DNA of 64,000 bases from Locusta migratoria. Lineage: Eukaryota > Arthropoda > Insecta > Orthoptera > Acrididae. Position numbers and translations under genes: made by a program. Every line of letters begins with the position of its first letter. Within the stretch, counting starts at the first letter, position 1. This document shows, in pieces, positions 24,000-33,360 of the stretch. The notes under the pieces were generated by a model, which ran no database searches, was not told the DNA's origin, and was given only the letters and a program-made list of their open reading frames with translations. Location: positions 312,177,270 to 312,241,269 of the forward strand of contig CM048744.1 in NCBI GenBank assembly GCA_026315105.1. The letters are read 5' to 3'.

Positions 24000-24222
24000 G
24001 ATAGGTAACAACTCACCGTAAAGAGGCTCACTGAGCTGCTCCAGCCACGACATGATAGTATGTGTACAGTTGTCTGAGTGATTCCGTGAATGTATGTGTT
24101 TCTTTTCCTGACAAAGGCCATGGCTGAAAATTTAAGTTGTGTGAATGTGATCATCTATTTTCATGTCTGTCACCAGCTCAGCAAGCCTCTTTACAGTGAG
24201 ATGTTACCTATCCTCCATTGTT
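24000..24222 (+). repeat. fold-back repeat family (well-preserved copy)
   Basis: Terminal inverted repeats of about 40 bp: GATAGGTAACAACTCACCGT on the left mirrors ACAGTGAGATGTTACCTATC on the right, both continuing into AAGAGGCT...GAGCTG. The interior holds CTGACAA (24118-24124), the stem GGCCATGGCT and GAAA (24126-24129), then AATTTAAG. Length about 223 bp. No coding potential. Confidence 0.8.
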
Positions 24223-25299
24223 GATAATGAGATAATATAGTTCTGAAGCATGATGTGATTAATTATCACTCATTTAACAAATGTTGCATAACATTTGCAG
24301 CATTGATTCATCCAACAGTAGCACAATATCACTTCACAACAGGCTGATAAAGGATAATGTCTATTTGCAGTATAAAGAGCTAGTTTAATGGGAACCATCA
24401 TTTTTCATTCTCCAAAAAGGAATTTTCAATTCATTATCTAAATAATAACCGAACATCTGAAGCGAAAACTTAATAAACAAATTTGTAGAGGAGAAAAGTC
24501 TCTACAACTTTCCTATATATATATATATTAGGGTTGTGTCCGAGTGGTTCGGCCGAATCCAGATTCGCCGTATCTAGCACGCTGGGTTCGGATTCGAGAT
24601 TCGATGCATAATGGCCGAATACTACCGAATCCCGAATCCAAAGTTTATACGGAAAACTTCAGTTACGACTGTTGTAGTTAACTTTGCATAACAGTCCGCT
24701 TTCGTTTGCGTTATTTACATTAGTCTTTCATAGATCCGCTGAAAGACGTCATAAAACGGGGTTAAATTGAGTACAAAACGAACGAAGTTCTGAAAAATGT
24801 CACTAGGAGCCGCCACAAGTAAGTTTTCCGTCTCGTCTAAGCAGTGCTATACGCATCCCGTTTACATGGGCTCCCAAAACCGGATTTCGTAAACCGATAT
24901 CCCAATTCCGCTTTTGGTTGGTCATGTAAACACTCCAAAAGCGAAAAACTGTTTACGAAAATCGGTTTTCGTCTTCCGGAAGATGTGTTACATGTAAATG
25001 TTGTGAGTGGCTTGCTTCGTAGGCGCAAATGTAAATACTGGCGCTAAAACTTTTGCACTCGTAAAAATAAAATAAAAAAAGGAAGTCGAGTCTAATTTCC
25101 ACTTTATTTTCGACTAATGAATTTTAACACACCATGCAACGAAGGAAATAGAACTTTAGTATTGCTCAACTTCAAATGTAGCAGGTCACGTTGGTAACAA
25201 GTACTTTCCTAGGAACCGTATACATCTAATAAAACGGCAATACAGTCGATATATATCAAGCATTCAACTCTCGTTCCGCTAGCAGTAGCAAGAAACTTT

Positions 25300-25594
25300 A
25301 TTTTTTTCGCTTTTAAAATAGATGTCGATGTTCTGACATGTTTCAGTTCCCAGCACTTTACCATATTGTTAGCCCAAACCACACATTGTAAAGTTGATTT
25401 TGGCAATCAATAACATTTAGCGTTATTGTTTCTTCAATTACAGTATTATAATATGACTCTACATAACACGTCGCCACTCATAACCTCACTTACAACATGG
25501 AGTACTGGAAAAAGCGAATTGACGTGACGGACAGTGTGAATACAACTTGATGTGACGGATCCGTGCCGTGACGGACAGTGTGAATCGGCCTTAA
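25300..25594 (-). mobile_element. fragment of the GGCCAATTCACACTG TIR family
   Basis: The right edge (AATCGGCCT at about 25586-25594, followed by TAA) is the same terminal sequence as the 25.9-27.7 kb element, inverted. Going left, the reversed sequence matches that element's unit (GTGAGGTTATGAGTGGCGA; CGCTAAATGTTATT; CATCGACATCTATTTT) with more divergence, then is lost near 25300. Confidence 0.65.
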
Positions 25595-25631
25595 TTCGTT
25601 GTCAATGGACTTTTCAGTCAAAGCTATGGTC

Positions 25632-25861
25632 GTTAGACCAAACTATAGGTACCAGTATTCGAACAAGCGAATGTTATGATTTTTACGAATATGTCATGAT
25701 TTTAAAGGATGTGGCTAGGCAGGAACCTAAGAGTACAACTTGTTCACTCACAAGTTACGTTGTACTCTTAGGTTCCTGACTAAACACTTCCTTTAAAATC
25801 ATGACATATTCGTAAAAATCATAACATTCGCTTCTTCGATACCTATCGCACAGACCTATCG
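25632..25861. repeat. near-perfect long hairpin
   Basis: The left arm (from about GCGAATGTTATGATTTTTAC at 25656 to AGAGTACAACTTG) is mirrored by the right arm (GTTGTACTCTTAGGTTCCTG to CATTCGCTTC) with arms of 85-100 bp and a loop of roughly 15-20 nt around 25750. No coding capacity. Probably a palindromic MITE or an inverted duplication. Confidence 0.85.
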
Positions 25862-25909
25862 TTTCTAAATGAAACACTATCCGATATATATCGATCGCTC
25901 TGCCGCTTC

Positions 25910-27707
25910 AAGGCCAATTCACACTGTCCGTCACGTCAACGTCACGTCACGGAACCGTCACGTCAAGTTGTATTCACACTGTCCGTCCGTGTCCGTCACG
26001 TCAATTCGTCCATCTCAATTCGCGATGTTGAAAGTGAGGTTATGAGTGGCGATCTGTTATGTAGAAAGTCATAGTTTAATACTAGAAAGGGGCAACAACA
26101 ACGCTAAATGTTATTAACGGCCAAAGAAAACTTTACAGTGTATGTTTTTGGCCAACTTACTGGGAAATGAAACATTTCAAAACATCGACATCTATCTTCA
26201 AGCGAAAAAATAAACATATGAAGACATCAAACCATACTTGTAAGAGCATAAATAGCGCCTGTATACTTTAACCATTACGATTTGCATGCTGACATTGTTA
26301 ATACGTCGTAAACAACTGAATTTTCGTCTTTCATTAGAACCGACATTTTCATTTAAAGTGTTATTTAATGAAAAATGTGTAATGAAATTACAATCTTATT
26401 CAAATAAACAGTTTTCTTCAGTCGTTTCTGTTACATTGTTATGTAACATAAACCATTTTTGGTTTCAGATATCCGACCTCGATTTTAGGGGGACGCTCAA
26501 TTGACAAAAATATTTAAGTCTTCATGAAACATTTGAGATTTACCCCTAAAATGAGGTACAACAACAACACAAAGATGAATAAGACACATTTGCATATAAA
26601 CAGTGCATTCGTCGACTGCAACATGTAATTCGCGTGACGAAAATAGGTTAACTTCCGATGTTAGCAGACGGCCGTTCCGTCAAAACATTCTTCAGGCCAA
26701 TTCACACTGCCCGTCACGTCAACGTCATGTCACGGAACCGTCACGTCAAGTTGTATTCACACTGTCCGTCCGTGTCCGTCACGTCAATTCGTCCATCTCA
26801 ATTCGCGATGTTGAAAGTGAGGTTATGAGTGGCGATCTGTCATGTAGAAAGTCATAGTTTAATACTAGTAAGGGGGAACAACAACTCTAAATGTTATTAA
26901 CGGCCAAAGAAAACTTTATAGTGTATGTTTTTGGCCAACTCACTGGGAAATGAAACAACATTTCAAAACATCGACATCTATTTTCAAGCGAAAAAATAAA
27001 CATATGAAGACATCAAACCATACTTGTAAGATCATAAATATCGCCTGTATACTTTAACCATTACGATTTGCATGTTGACATTGTTAATACGTCGTAAACA
27101 AATGAATTTTTGTCTTTCATTATAACTGACATTTTCATTTAAAGTGTTATTTAACGAAAAATGCGTATTGAAATTACAATCTTATTCAAATAAACAGTTT
27201 GCTTCAGTCGTTTCTGTTACATTGTTACGTAACATAAACCATTATTTGATTTCAGATATCCGACCTCGATTATAGGGGGACACTCAATTGACAAAAATAT
27301 TTAAGTCGTCATGAAACATTTGAGATTTACCCCTAAAACGAGGTACAACAACAGCACAAAGATGAATAAGACACATTTGCATATAAACAGTGCAATCGTC
27401 GACTGCAACATGTAATTCGCGTGACGAAATTAGGTTATCTTCCGATGTTAGCAGACGACCGTTCCGTCAAAACATTCTTCTCGAGAAAGCTTGACAGACG
27501 TTGACGTGACGTGACGGTCCGGTGACGGACAGTGTGAATGCCGCCATTAGAAATACATTGCGGAATGTTCTGACGGACGGTGACATGACGTGACGTGACG
27601 GTCCGGTGACGGACAGTGTGAATGCCGCCATTAGAAATACATTGCGGAATGTTCTGACGGACGGTGACGTGACGTGACGTGACGGACAGTGTGAATTGGC
27701 CTTCATT
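25910..27707. mobile_element. TIR transposon with internal 783-bp tandem duplication
   Basis: The ends AGGCCAATTCACACTGTCCG and its mirror (27707 side) are inverted repeats rich in GTCACG steps. TCA flanks both sides, compatible with a 3-bp target duplication. The interior is a direct repeat with a 783-bp period (25911-26693 and 26694-27480, roughly 95% alike by eye), then an 84-bp tandem repeat (GACGGTCCGGTGACGGACAG, from 27513 and 27597). No transposase recognised. A 3-bp duplication and GGCC-start TIR hint at the PIF/Harbinger group; this is tentative. Confidence 0.7.
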
Positions 27708-27924
27708 CAGTGTACAAGGCTCCTAGGACATCACCTACGATTCTTTCATTAATTGTCTCATTCTAATTTCGCGTATTCTTTTGTCGAATTTTGTGAAGTG
27801 CTGGGGTATGTGAACCTTAGAGAAGCACTAGGATTTCAAGAAGAAAGTTATTTACTACCGTGAGTGCGCAATTCAGGCGGGATAACGTCAATTCAACAAA
27901 CATCTGATGTCTGTTTCAATAAAT

Positions 27925-28520
27925 CCGGTTAAATTGTATGACGCTTCTCGCCGGGCTGCAGTGGTTATGTTGGCACCAATGGTAATGGCGGCAACTGAGA
28001 TGACCAATAAATGTTTTTTCGTGACAACTTCAATTAAAACAAAAATTATTTTTTCTTAACGGACAAGGTTACTTACAAGAACGTGTCAACCATAGAGCAG
28101 GTACAGTATTAATTTAACTGCGAGTGAAACGAGCAGCAATAACACTTACTCTGTACCTCGTGAAAAATATTAACGCAATTCTACACTTCATTTGGTAAAA
28201 TTTTACGACGCTTCTCGCTGGGCTCCAGTTCTTATGTTGGCAACAGATGAACAATGAAGTGTAGAATTGCGTTAATATTTTTCACGAGGTACAGAGTAAG
28301 TGTTATTGCTGCTCGTTTCACTCGCAGCTAAATCAATACTGTACCTGCTCTATGGTTGAGAGGTTCTTGTATGTACCCTTGCCCGTTCAGAAAAAAATAA
28401 TTTTTGTATTAATGGAAGTTGCCACGAAAAAACATTTATTGGTCATCTGAGTTCCCTTCATTACCATTGGTGCCAACATAACCACTGCAACCCGGCGAGA
28501 AGCGGCGTGCAATTTAACCA
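27925..28520. repeat. long inverted repeat, ~260-bp arms
   Basis: The left arm starts GGTTAAATTGTATGACGCTT and the right arm ends with the mirror, reversed GGTTAAATTGCACGCCGCTT. The arms share GGTTATGTTGGCACCAATGG, AACATTTATTGG-type and ACAGAGTAAGTGTTATTGCT blocks and close on a ~55-bp spacer near 28200-28250. The spacer contains a partial repeat of the arm start (TTTTACGACGCTTCTCGCTG). Fold-back type element without coding capacity. Confidence 0.8.
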
Positions 28521-29110
28521 ACAAAATACATTACCTTTGGATGTATAATAAATTTTATAACGGCTTATATAAGTGACTATAAAATCATTAAACATTTACA
28601 CATCCTATTTTTTTAAGAACCTATTTTTCAAACTTCCAAAATATCTACTCACATTTTCAGGGTGTTTTTCACCTTTGAAGAGGGAAAAAAAAGTAATTCT
28701 GTCCTTTGTAAGACTTCATTATGCAATTATTTTTTATTTCATCAAAATGAAACAGTTGGTAATAGAGTGAAGAAATTTTCTTATTATCTTTTAGAGCATC
28801 TAAACAACATATATCTCAATGTTTCATAAAAATTTCTTTCAAGAGGGTAAGGGGGTGTTAAAAATTCTTAAAATTTAAAATAAAAACCCAAATGAAATTT
28901 TAATTCTTAAATTTTACTGTAATATTGTCATTTGAGATCCATCACAGAAGGCTTTATCTTCATCACTAGTATTTCTTTTTAAATACATATACTTGAGTTG
29001 ACAGATTATTTGGGTTCGAGATTCGAATCGGGTTCGGGATTCGGAGCATGTTATATTTAAGATTCGGTATTCGGATTTGATTTGGTAAAATTGGGATTCG
29101 ACCCATCCCT

Positions 29111-29136
29111 AATATATATATATATATATATATATC
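29111..29136. repeat. (TA)n microsatellite
   Basis: About 26 bp of TA between the right end of the hAT-like element and the 3' end of a minus-strand PLE fragment. Confidence 0.9.
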
Positions 29137-29255
29137 TATTATAGAAGGAGACTTTCCTGGTGTGAAAAATATGTATAAAATAAAGATTGTTTGACTTACT
29201 GAAAGTACAGGCTCGCCGATAGAAACATAAAACACAAATAAACACACACAAACAT

Positions 29256-29290
29256 TCAAGCTTTCGCAACCATTTGTTGCTTCGTCAGGA
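29256..29290 (-). ncRNA. hammerhead-ribozyme-like motif (PLE type)
   Basis: Minus strand: CTGACGA (29282-29288), extra A, stem II GCAAC/GTTGC over AAATG, GAAA (29262-29265), AAGCTT. Upstream TTC and downstream GAA can pair as stem I, in contrast to TGC/GCG in the variant at 32.5 kb, so the stem covaries. Confidence 0.55.
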
Positions 29291-29562
29291 AAAGAGGAAG
29301 AAAGGGGAGGAGAAAGGGAAGGGTATGGGTTTTAATGAAGTGGAAAAGGAGTCATTCCAATCACAGGAGTGGGAGGACTTACCTTAGGGGGAAAAAAGGA
29401 AGGTAAACAAATACACACACACTCACACATATCCAAACACAAACACACCTAGACAGACATTTGTAAAAAGCAAAGAAGTTGGACAGAGATACCGCTTCAG
29501 GCACAGGCTCTGTCCACAGAACCGAAGCAAAGATGCTAAAGATGGTGGGCGGGAATTTGAAT

Positions 29563-30274
29563 TTAGCAGAGGTTGAGACCAGGTGGGCAACGGGAAGAGA
29601 GAATAAGCTGAAGGGCAAGTTCCCATCTCTGGAGTTCTGAAATGTTGGTGTTGGTGGGAAGTATCCAGATAACCTGGACGGTGTAACACTGCGCCAAGAT
29701 GTGCTGACCATGCACCAAGGCATGTTTAGCCACAGGGTGATCTTCATTACCAACAAACACTGTCTGCCTGTGACTGTTCATGTGAATTGACAGTTTGTTG
29801 CTGGTCATTCTCACATAGAACACTTCACAGTGCAAGCATGTCAGTTGGTAAATCACGTGGGTGCTATCGCAAGTGTCTCTGCCCTTGATCGTGTACACCT
29901 TCCGGGTTATTGGACTGGTGGTGGTGGAAGGGTGTGTAGGACAGGTTTTACAATGGGGGTGGTTGCATGGGTAGGAGCCAGAGGGTAGGGAAGGTAGTTT
30001 GGGGATTTCATAGGGATGGACTAGGGTGTTACGAAGGTTAGGTGGGTGGCAGTAAGACACTCTTGGTGGAGTGTGAAGTATGTCATTAAGGATGGATCTC
30101 ATTTTGGGGCAGGATTTAAGGAAGTCGTATCTCTGCTGGAGAGCCACATTCAGAGTCCGCTCCAGTCCCGGAAAGTATCCGATGACAAAAGGGGCACTTC
30201 TGGGGTTCTTCAGTGGAAGGTTCTGGATTTGGGGGAATGAGGAGGTGGCTCTGGTAATTTGCTTCTGAACCAGA
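29563..30274 (-). pseudogene. PLE C-terminal region with degraded GIY-YIG endonuclease
   Basis: About 237 codons corresponding to residues 704-940 of the complete PLE protein: linker, Cys cluster (SYPCNHPHCKTC) and GIY-YIG domain. In the nuclease, VIYQLTCLHCEVFYVRMTSN has R in place of the G of the YVG motif, and the conserved Arg of SIRMNGHR is His (SIHMNSHR), so catalysis should be lost. The frame shifts near 29720 before the last ~45 codons. The open frame begins at 30300 inside the inverted neighbour, so its first ~9 residues (MKLCLDIRN) are antisense sequence and not part of the protein. Confidence 0.85.
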
Positions 30275-31972
30275 TTCCTGATGTCCAGGCAGAGCTTCAA
30301 GGAATCCTCAAAACCTTAGGCTCCCTACAAAACCTTTCACCTAATTCCATTAACCTCATGACCCCACCGACACCCCGCACCCCCACCTTCTACCTACTAC
30401 ACAAATTTCACAAATCCAATCATCCCAGACACCACATTGTGGCCAGTTACCAAGCCACTACAGAACGAATCTCTGCCTACATAGACCAACACCTTCAACT
30501 CGTCATATGCAGTCTCCCATCCTTCATCAAAGACACCAACCAGTTCCTTGATCGCCTGAAATCCCTACCCGCCTGTTACCTCCAGAAACCATCCTTGTAA
30601 CCATTGATGCCACTTCCTTATACACAAATATCCCACATGCCCAGGGCCTCGCTGCGGTGGAGTATTTCCTTTCACGCCGACAACCCACTTGCCTACCTAA
30701 AACCTCTTTCTGTAATACCTTAGCCAACTTCATCCTAACCTACAACTTCTTCACCTTTGAGGGCCAGACATACCAACAACTAAAGGGAACAGCCATGGGA
30801 ACTAGGATGGCCCCCTCGTACACAAACTTATTTATGGGACGCTTAGAGGAAGCCTTCCTGGATACCCAAGCCTGTCAACCCAAAGTTTGGTACAGATTCA
30901 TTGATGACATCTTCATGATTTGTACTAACAGTGAAGAAGAACTCCAGAATTTCCTCTTCCACCTCAACTCCTTTGGTCCCATCAAATTCACCTGGTCCTA
31001 TTCCAAATCCCATGCCACTTTCCTTGATGTCGACCTCCATCTGTCCAACGGCCAACTTCACATGTCTGTACACATCAAACCAACCAACAAACAACAGTAC
31101 CTCCATTATGACAGCTGCCATCCATTCCACATCAAACGTGCCCTTCCCTACAGCTTAGGTCTTCGTGGCAAAAGAGTCTGCTCCAGTCCCGAATCCCTGA
31201 ACCAGTACACCAATAACCTAATCACAGATTTCACATCCCGCAGCTATCCTCCTGATCTGGTTCAGAAGCAAATTACCAGAGCCACCTCCTCATTCCCCCA
31301 AATCCAGAACCTTCCACTGAAGAACCCCACAAGTGCCCCTTTTGTCACCAGATACTTTCCGGGACTGGAGCGGACTCTGAATGTGGCTCTCCAGCAGGGA
31401 TACGTCTTCCTTAAATCCTGCCCCGAAATGAGATCCATCCTTCATGACATCCTTCCCACTCCACCAAGAGTGTCTTTCCGACGCCCACCTAACCTTCGTA
31501 ACCTCCTAGTCCATCCCTATGAAATCCCCAAACCACCTTCCCTACCCTCTGGCTCCTACCCATGCAACCACCCCCATTGTAAAACCTGTCCTATGCACCC
31601 ATCCACCACCACTTACTCCAGTCCAGTAACCCGGAAGGTGTACACGATCAAGGGCAGTGCTACTTGCGATAGCACCCACGTGATTTATCAACTGACATGC
31701 TTGCACTGTGAAGCGTTCTATATTGGAATGACCAGCAACAAACTGTCCATTCGCATGAACGGTCACAGGCAGACAGTGTTTGTTGGTAATGAAGATCACC
31801 CCGTGGCTAAACATGCCTTGGTGCATGCCCAACACATCTTGGCGCGGTGTTACACCGTCCGCGTTATCTGGATACTTCCCACCGACACCAACATTTCAGA
31901 ACTCTGGAGATAGGAACTTGCCCTTCAGCTTATACTCTCCTCCTGTTGCCCACCTGGTCTCAACCTCCGCCA
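30275..31972 (+). pseudogene. PLE reverse transcriptase/GIY-YIG, frameshifted and nonsense-mutated
   Basis: The first part (30275-30597) reads through the LLHKFHKSNHPRHHIVASYQ palm-entry block, then a frameshift near 30570 precedes LVTIDATSLYTNIP-equivalent sequence (motif A). The long remainder (30657-31913) keeps LKGTAMGTRMAPSYTN (motif B), WYRFIDDIFM (motif C, both Asp present), FLDVDL, the Cys cluster and an apparently intact GIY-YIG core (VIYQLTCLHCEAFYIGMTSN, SIRMNGHR). A TAG at 31911 replaces the Trp of the RRWELAL motif and removes the last ~21 residues. Confidence 0.9.
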
Positions 31973-32244
31973 AATTCAAATTCCCGCCCACCATCTTTAG
32001 CATCTTTGCTTTGGTTCTGTGCGCAGAGCCTGTGCCTGAAGTGGTATCTCTGTCCAACTTCTTTGCTTTTTACAAATGTCTGTCTAGGTGTGTTTGTGTT
32101 TGGATATGTGTGAGTGTGTGTGTATTTGTGTACCTTCCTTTTTTCCCCCTAAGGTAAGTCCTTCCACTGCTGGGATTGGAACGACTCCTTTTCCACTTCA
32201 TTAAAACCCATATCCTTCCCTTTCTCTTCTCCTTTCTTCCTCTT

Positions 32245-32280
32245 TTCCTGATGAAGCAACAAATGGTTGCGAAAGCTTGA
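32245..32280 (+). ncRNA. hammerhead-ribozyme-like motif (PLE type)
   Basis: CTGATGA (32248-32254), extra A, stem II GCAAC/GTTGC over AAATG, GAAA (32271-32274), AAGCTT palindrome. TTC before and GAA after can form the base of stem I. Confidence 0.6.
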
Positions 32281-32497
32281 ATGTTTGTGTGTGTTTATTT
32301 GTGTTTTATGTTTCTATCAGCGAGCCTGTACTTTCGGTAAGTCAAACAATCTTTATATATATGAAACGATTATTAAGACGAAAAATTCCTAGCAGGAAAA
32401 ATAAAATATAAAAAATAGACGAAGATTACTCACCAGGCGAAGGAGCACAGGTGTGACAGCATCACAAATAAATAAATGAATACACACACACACAATC

Positions 32498-32531
32498 GCA
32501 AGCTTTCGCAACCCAGTTGCGTCTTCAGGCA
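32498..32531 (-). ncRNA. hammerhead-ribozyme-like motif (PLE type, left palindrome arm)
   Basis: Minus strand: CTGAAGA (32522-32528), extra C, stem II GCAAC/GTTGC over TGG, GAAA (32504-32507), AAGCTT. TGC before the core and GCG after can pair as stem I. Confidence 0.55.
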
Positions 32532-32762
32532 GTAGGGAAGGAGAGGGAAAAGGAAATGATGAGGGTTTTAAGGAAGGGGGTAAGGAGCCATTCCAATCCC
32601 GGGAGAGGAAAGACTTACCTTGGGGGAAAAATGGAGCATGTGTGCATTTGTTTACCCTCCATTTTTTCCCCCAAGGTAAGTCTTTCCTCTCCCGGGATTG
32701 GAATGGCTCCTTACCCCCTTCCTTAAAACCCTCATCATTTCCTTTTCCCTCTCCTTCCCTAC

Positions 32763-32796
32763 TGCCTGAAGACGCAACTGGGTTGCGAAAGCTTGC
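32763..32796 (+). ncRNA. hammerhead-ribozyme-like motif (PLE type, right palindrome arm)
   Basis: CTGAAGA (32766-32772), extra C, stem II GCAAC/GTTGC over TGG, GAAA (32787-32790), AAGCTT. Mirror image of the motif in the left arm. Confidence 0.55.
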
Positions 32797-32894
32797 GATT
32801 GTGTGTGTGTGTATTCATTTATTTATTTGTGATGCTGTCACACCTGTGCTCCTTCGCCTGGTGAGTAATCTTCGTCTATTTTTTATATTTTAAT

Positions 32895-32897
<3 letters not shown>

Positions 32898-32949
<52 letters not shown>
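32898..32949. repeat. (TA)n microsatellite at the 3' end of the PLE array
   Basis: About 52 bp of TA dinucleotides directly touching the downstream (3') end of the three-copy PLE array. A matching tract bounds the other end at 44090-44125. Confidence 0.95.
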
Positions 32950-32952
<3 letters not shown>

Positions 32953-33044
32953 AAAAATAAAAATAGAAAACAGATGACTTACCAAAAGGACCGGCTCGTC
33001 GATAGAAACAAATAAAATAAATAAAATCACACACAAACACACAT

Positions 33045-33080
33045 ACAAGCTTTCGCCACCACTGGCAGCTTCTTCAGGAA
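33045..33080 (-). ncRNA. hammerhead-ribozyme-like motif, PLE copy 1
   Basis: Minus strand: CTGAAGA (33071-33077), extra A, stem II GCTGCC/GGTGGC over AGT, GAAA (33051-33054), AAGCTT. In a tandem array this motif would cut transcripts once per unit, which would release 4,085-nt monomers. Confidence 0.55.
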
Positions 33081-33360
33081 AAAGAGGAAAAAAGGGGAGG
33101 AAAAGGGAAGGATATGGGTTTTAAGGAAGTGGAAAAGGAGTCATTCCAATCCCAGGAGTGGAAGGACTTACCTTAGGGGAAAAAAAGGAAGGTAAACAAA
33201 AACACACACACCCACACATTTACACAGACGCAAGTACACTTAGGCAGACACACTGTAGAAAGCAAAGAAGTTAGAAGTTAGACAGAGATGCCACTGGAGG
33301 CAGAGGCTCTGTCCAGAGAACCAAGGCAAAGATGTTAAGATGGTGGGTGGGAATTCAAAT

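Larger units (their letters stand above)
24529..29111. mobile_element. candidate 4.6-kb hAT-like element with nested insertions
   Basis: The left end TAGGGTTGTGTC and the reversed right end TAGGGATGGGTC are similar and of a type common in hAT transposons. Both ends lie at the edge of TATATATA sequence, which would hide an 8-bp target duplication. Both subterminal regions are packed with GATTCG-type words (24555-24640 and 29010-29100), an arrangement typical of transposase-binding subterminal repeats. No transposase is recognised inside. The interior holds several other inverted-repeat elements. Confidence 0.5.
29137..30274 (-). mobile_element. 5'-truncated Penelope-like element, head-to-head partner 1
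   Basis: The minus-strand sense covers PLE residues from about 704 (VQKQI) to the end, then the 3' terminal segment with the pyrimidine tract-AAG|GTAAGTCC (near 29380), GGAATGACTCC block, hammerhead-like core and a GTAAGTC next to the (TA)n tract. At 30274/30275 it joins a plus-strand PLE copy of a different region, so both truncated 5' ends face each other. Confidence 0.85.
30275..32355 (+). mobile_element. 5'-truncated Penelope-like element, head-to-head partner 2
   Basis: Plus-strand copy covering residues from about 376 (IPDVQAELQG) to the C-terminus and the full 3' terminal segment through CTTTCGGTAAGTCAAAC. Overall similarity to the complete copies is high but clearly lower than among the three tandem copies, so it is an older insertion. 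Confidence 0.85.
32401..32892. repeat. near-perfect palindrome of PLE variant-1 terminal sequence
   Basis: Left arm 32401-32636 and right arm about 32655-32892 are reverse complements with almost no differences, joined by a spacer of about 18 bp (CATGTGTGCATTTGTTTA). Each arm is a variant-1 PLE terminal segment (CTTCGCCTGGTGAGTAATC, hammerhead-like core, GGAATGGCTCCTTACC, pyrimidine tract-AAG|GTAAGTC), here arranged with their 5' sides facing each other. No coding capacity. Confidence 0.9.

Noticed and set aside
25910..27707. CRISPR-like array from the repeated GTCACG words
   Set aside because: Repeats are contiguous or degenerate, there are no regular spacers, and the context is a eukaryotic transposon.
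29137..32355. Single PLE inverted by twin priming
   Set aside because: Both arms contain the same C-terminal region, whereas twin priming would invert a different, upstream region.
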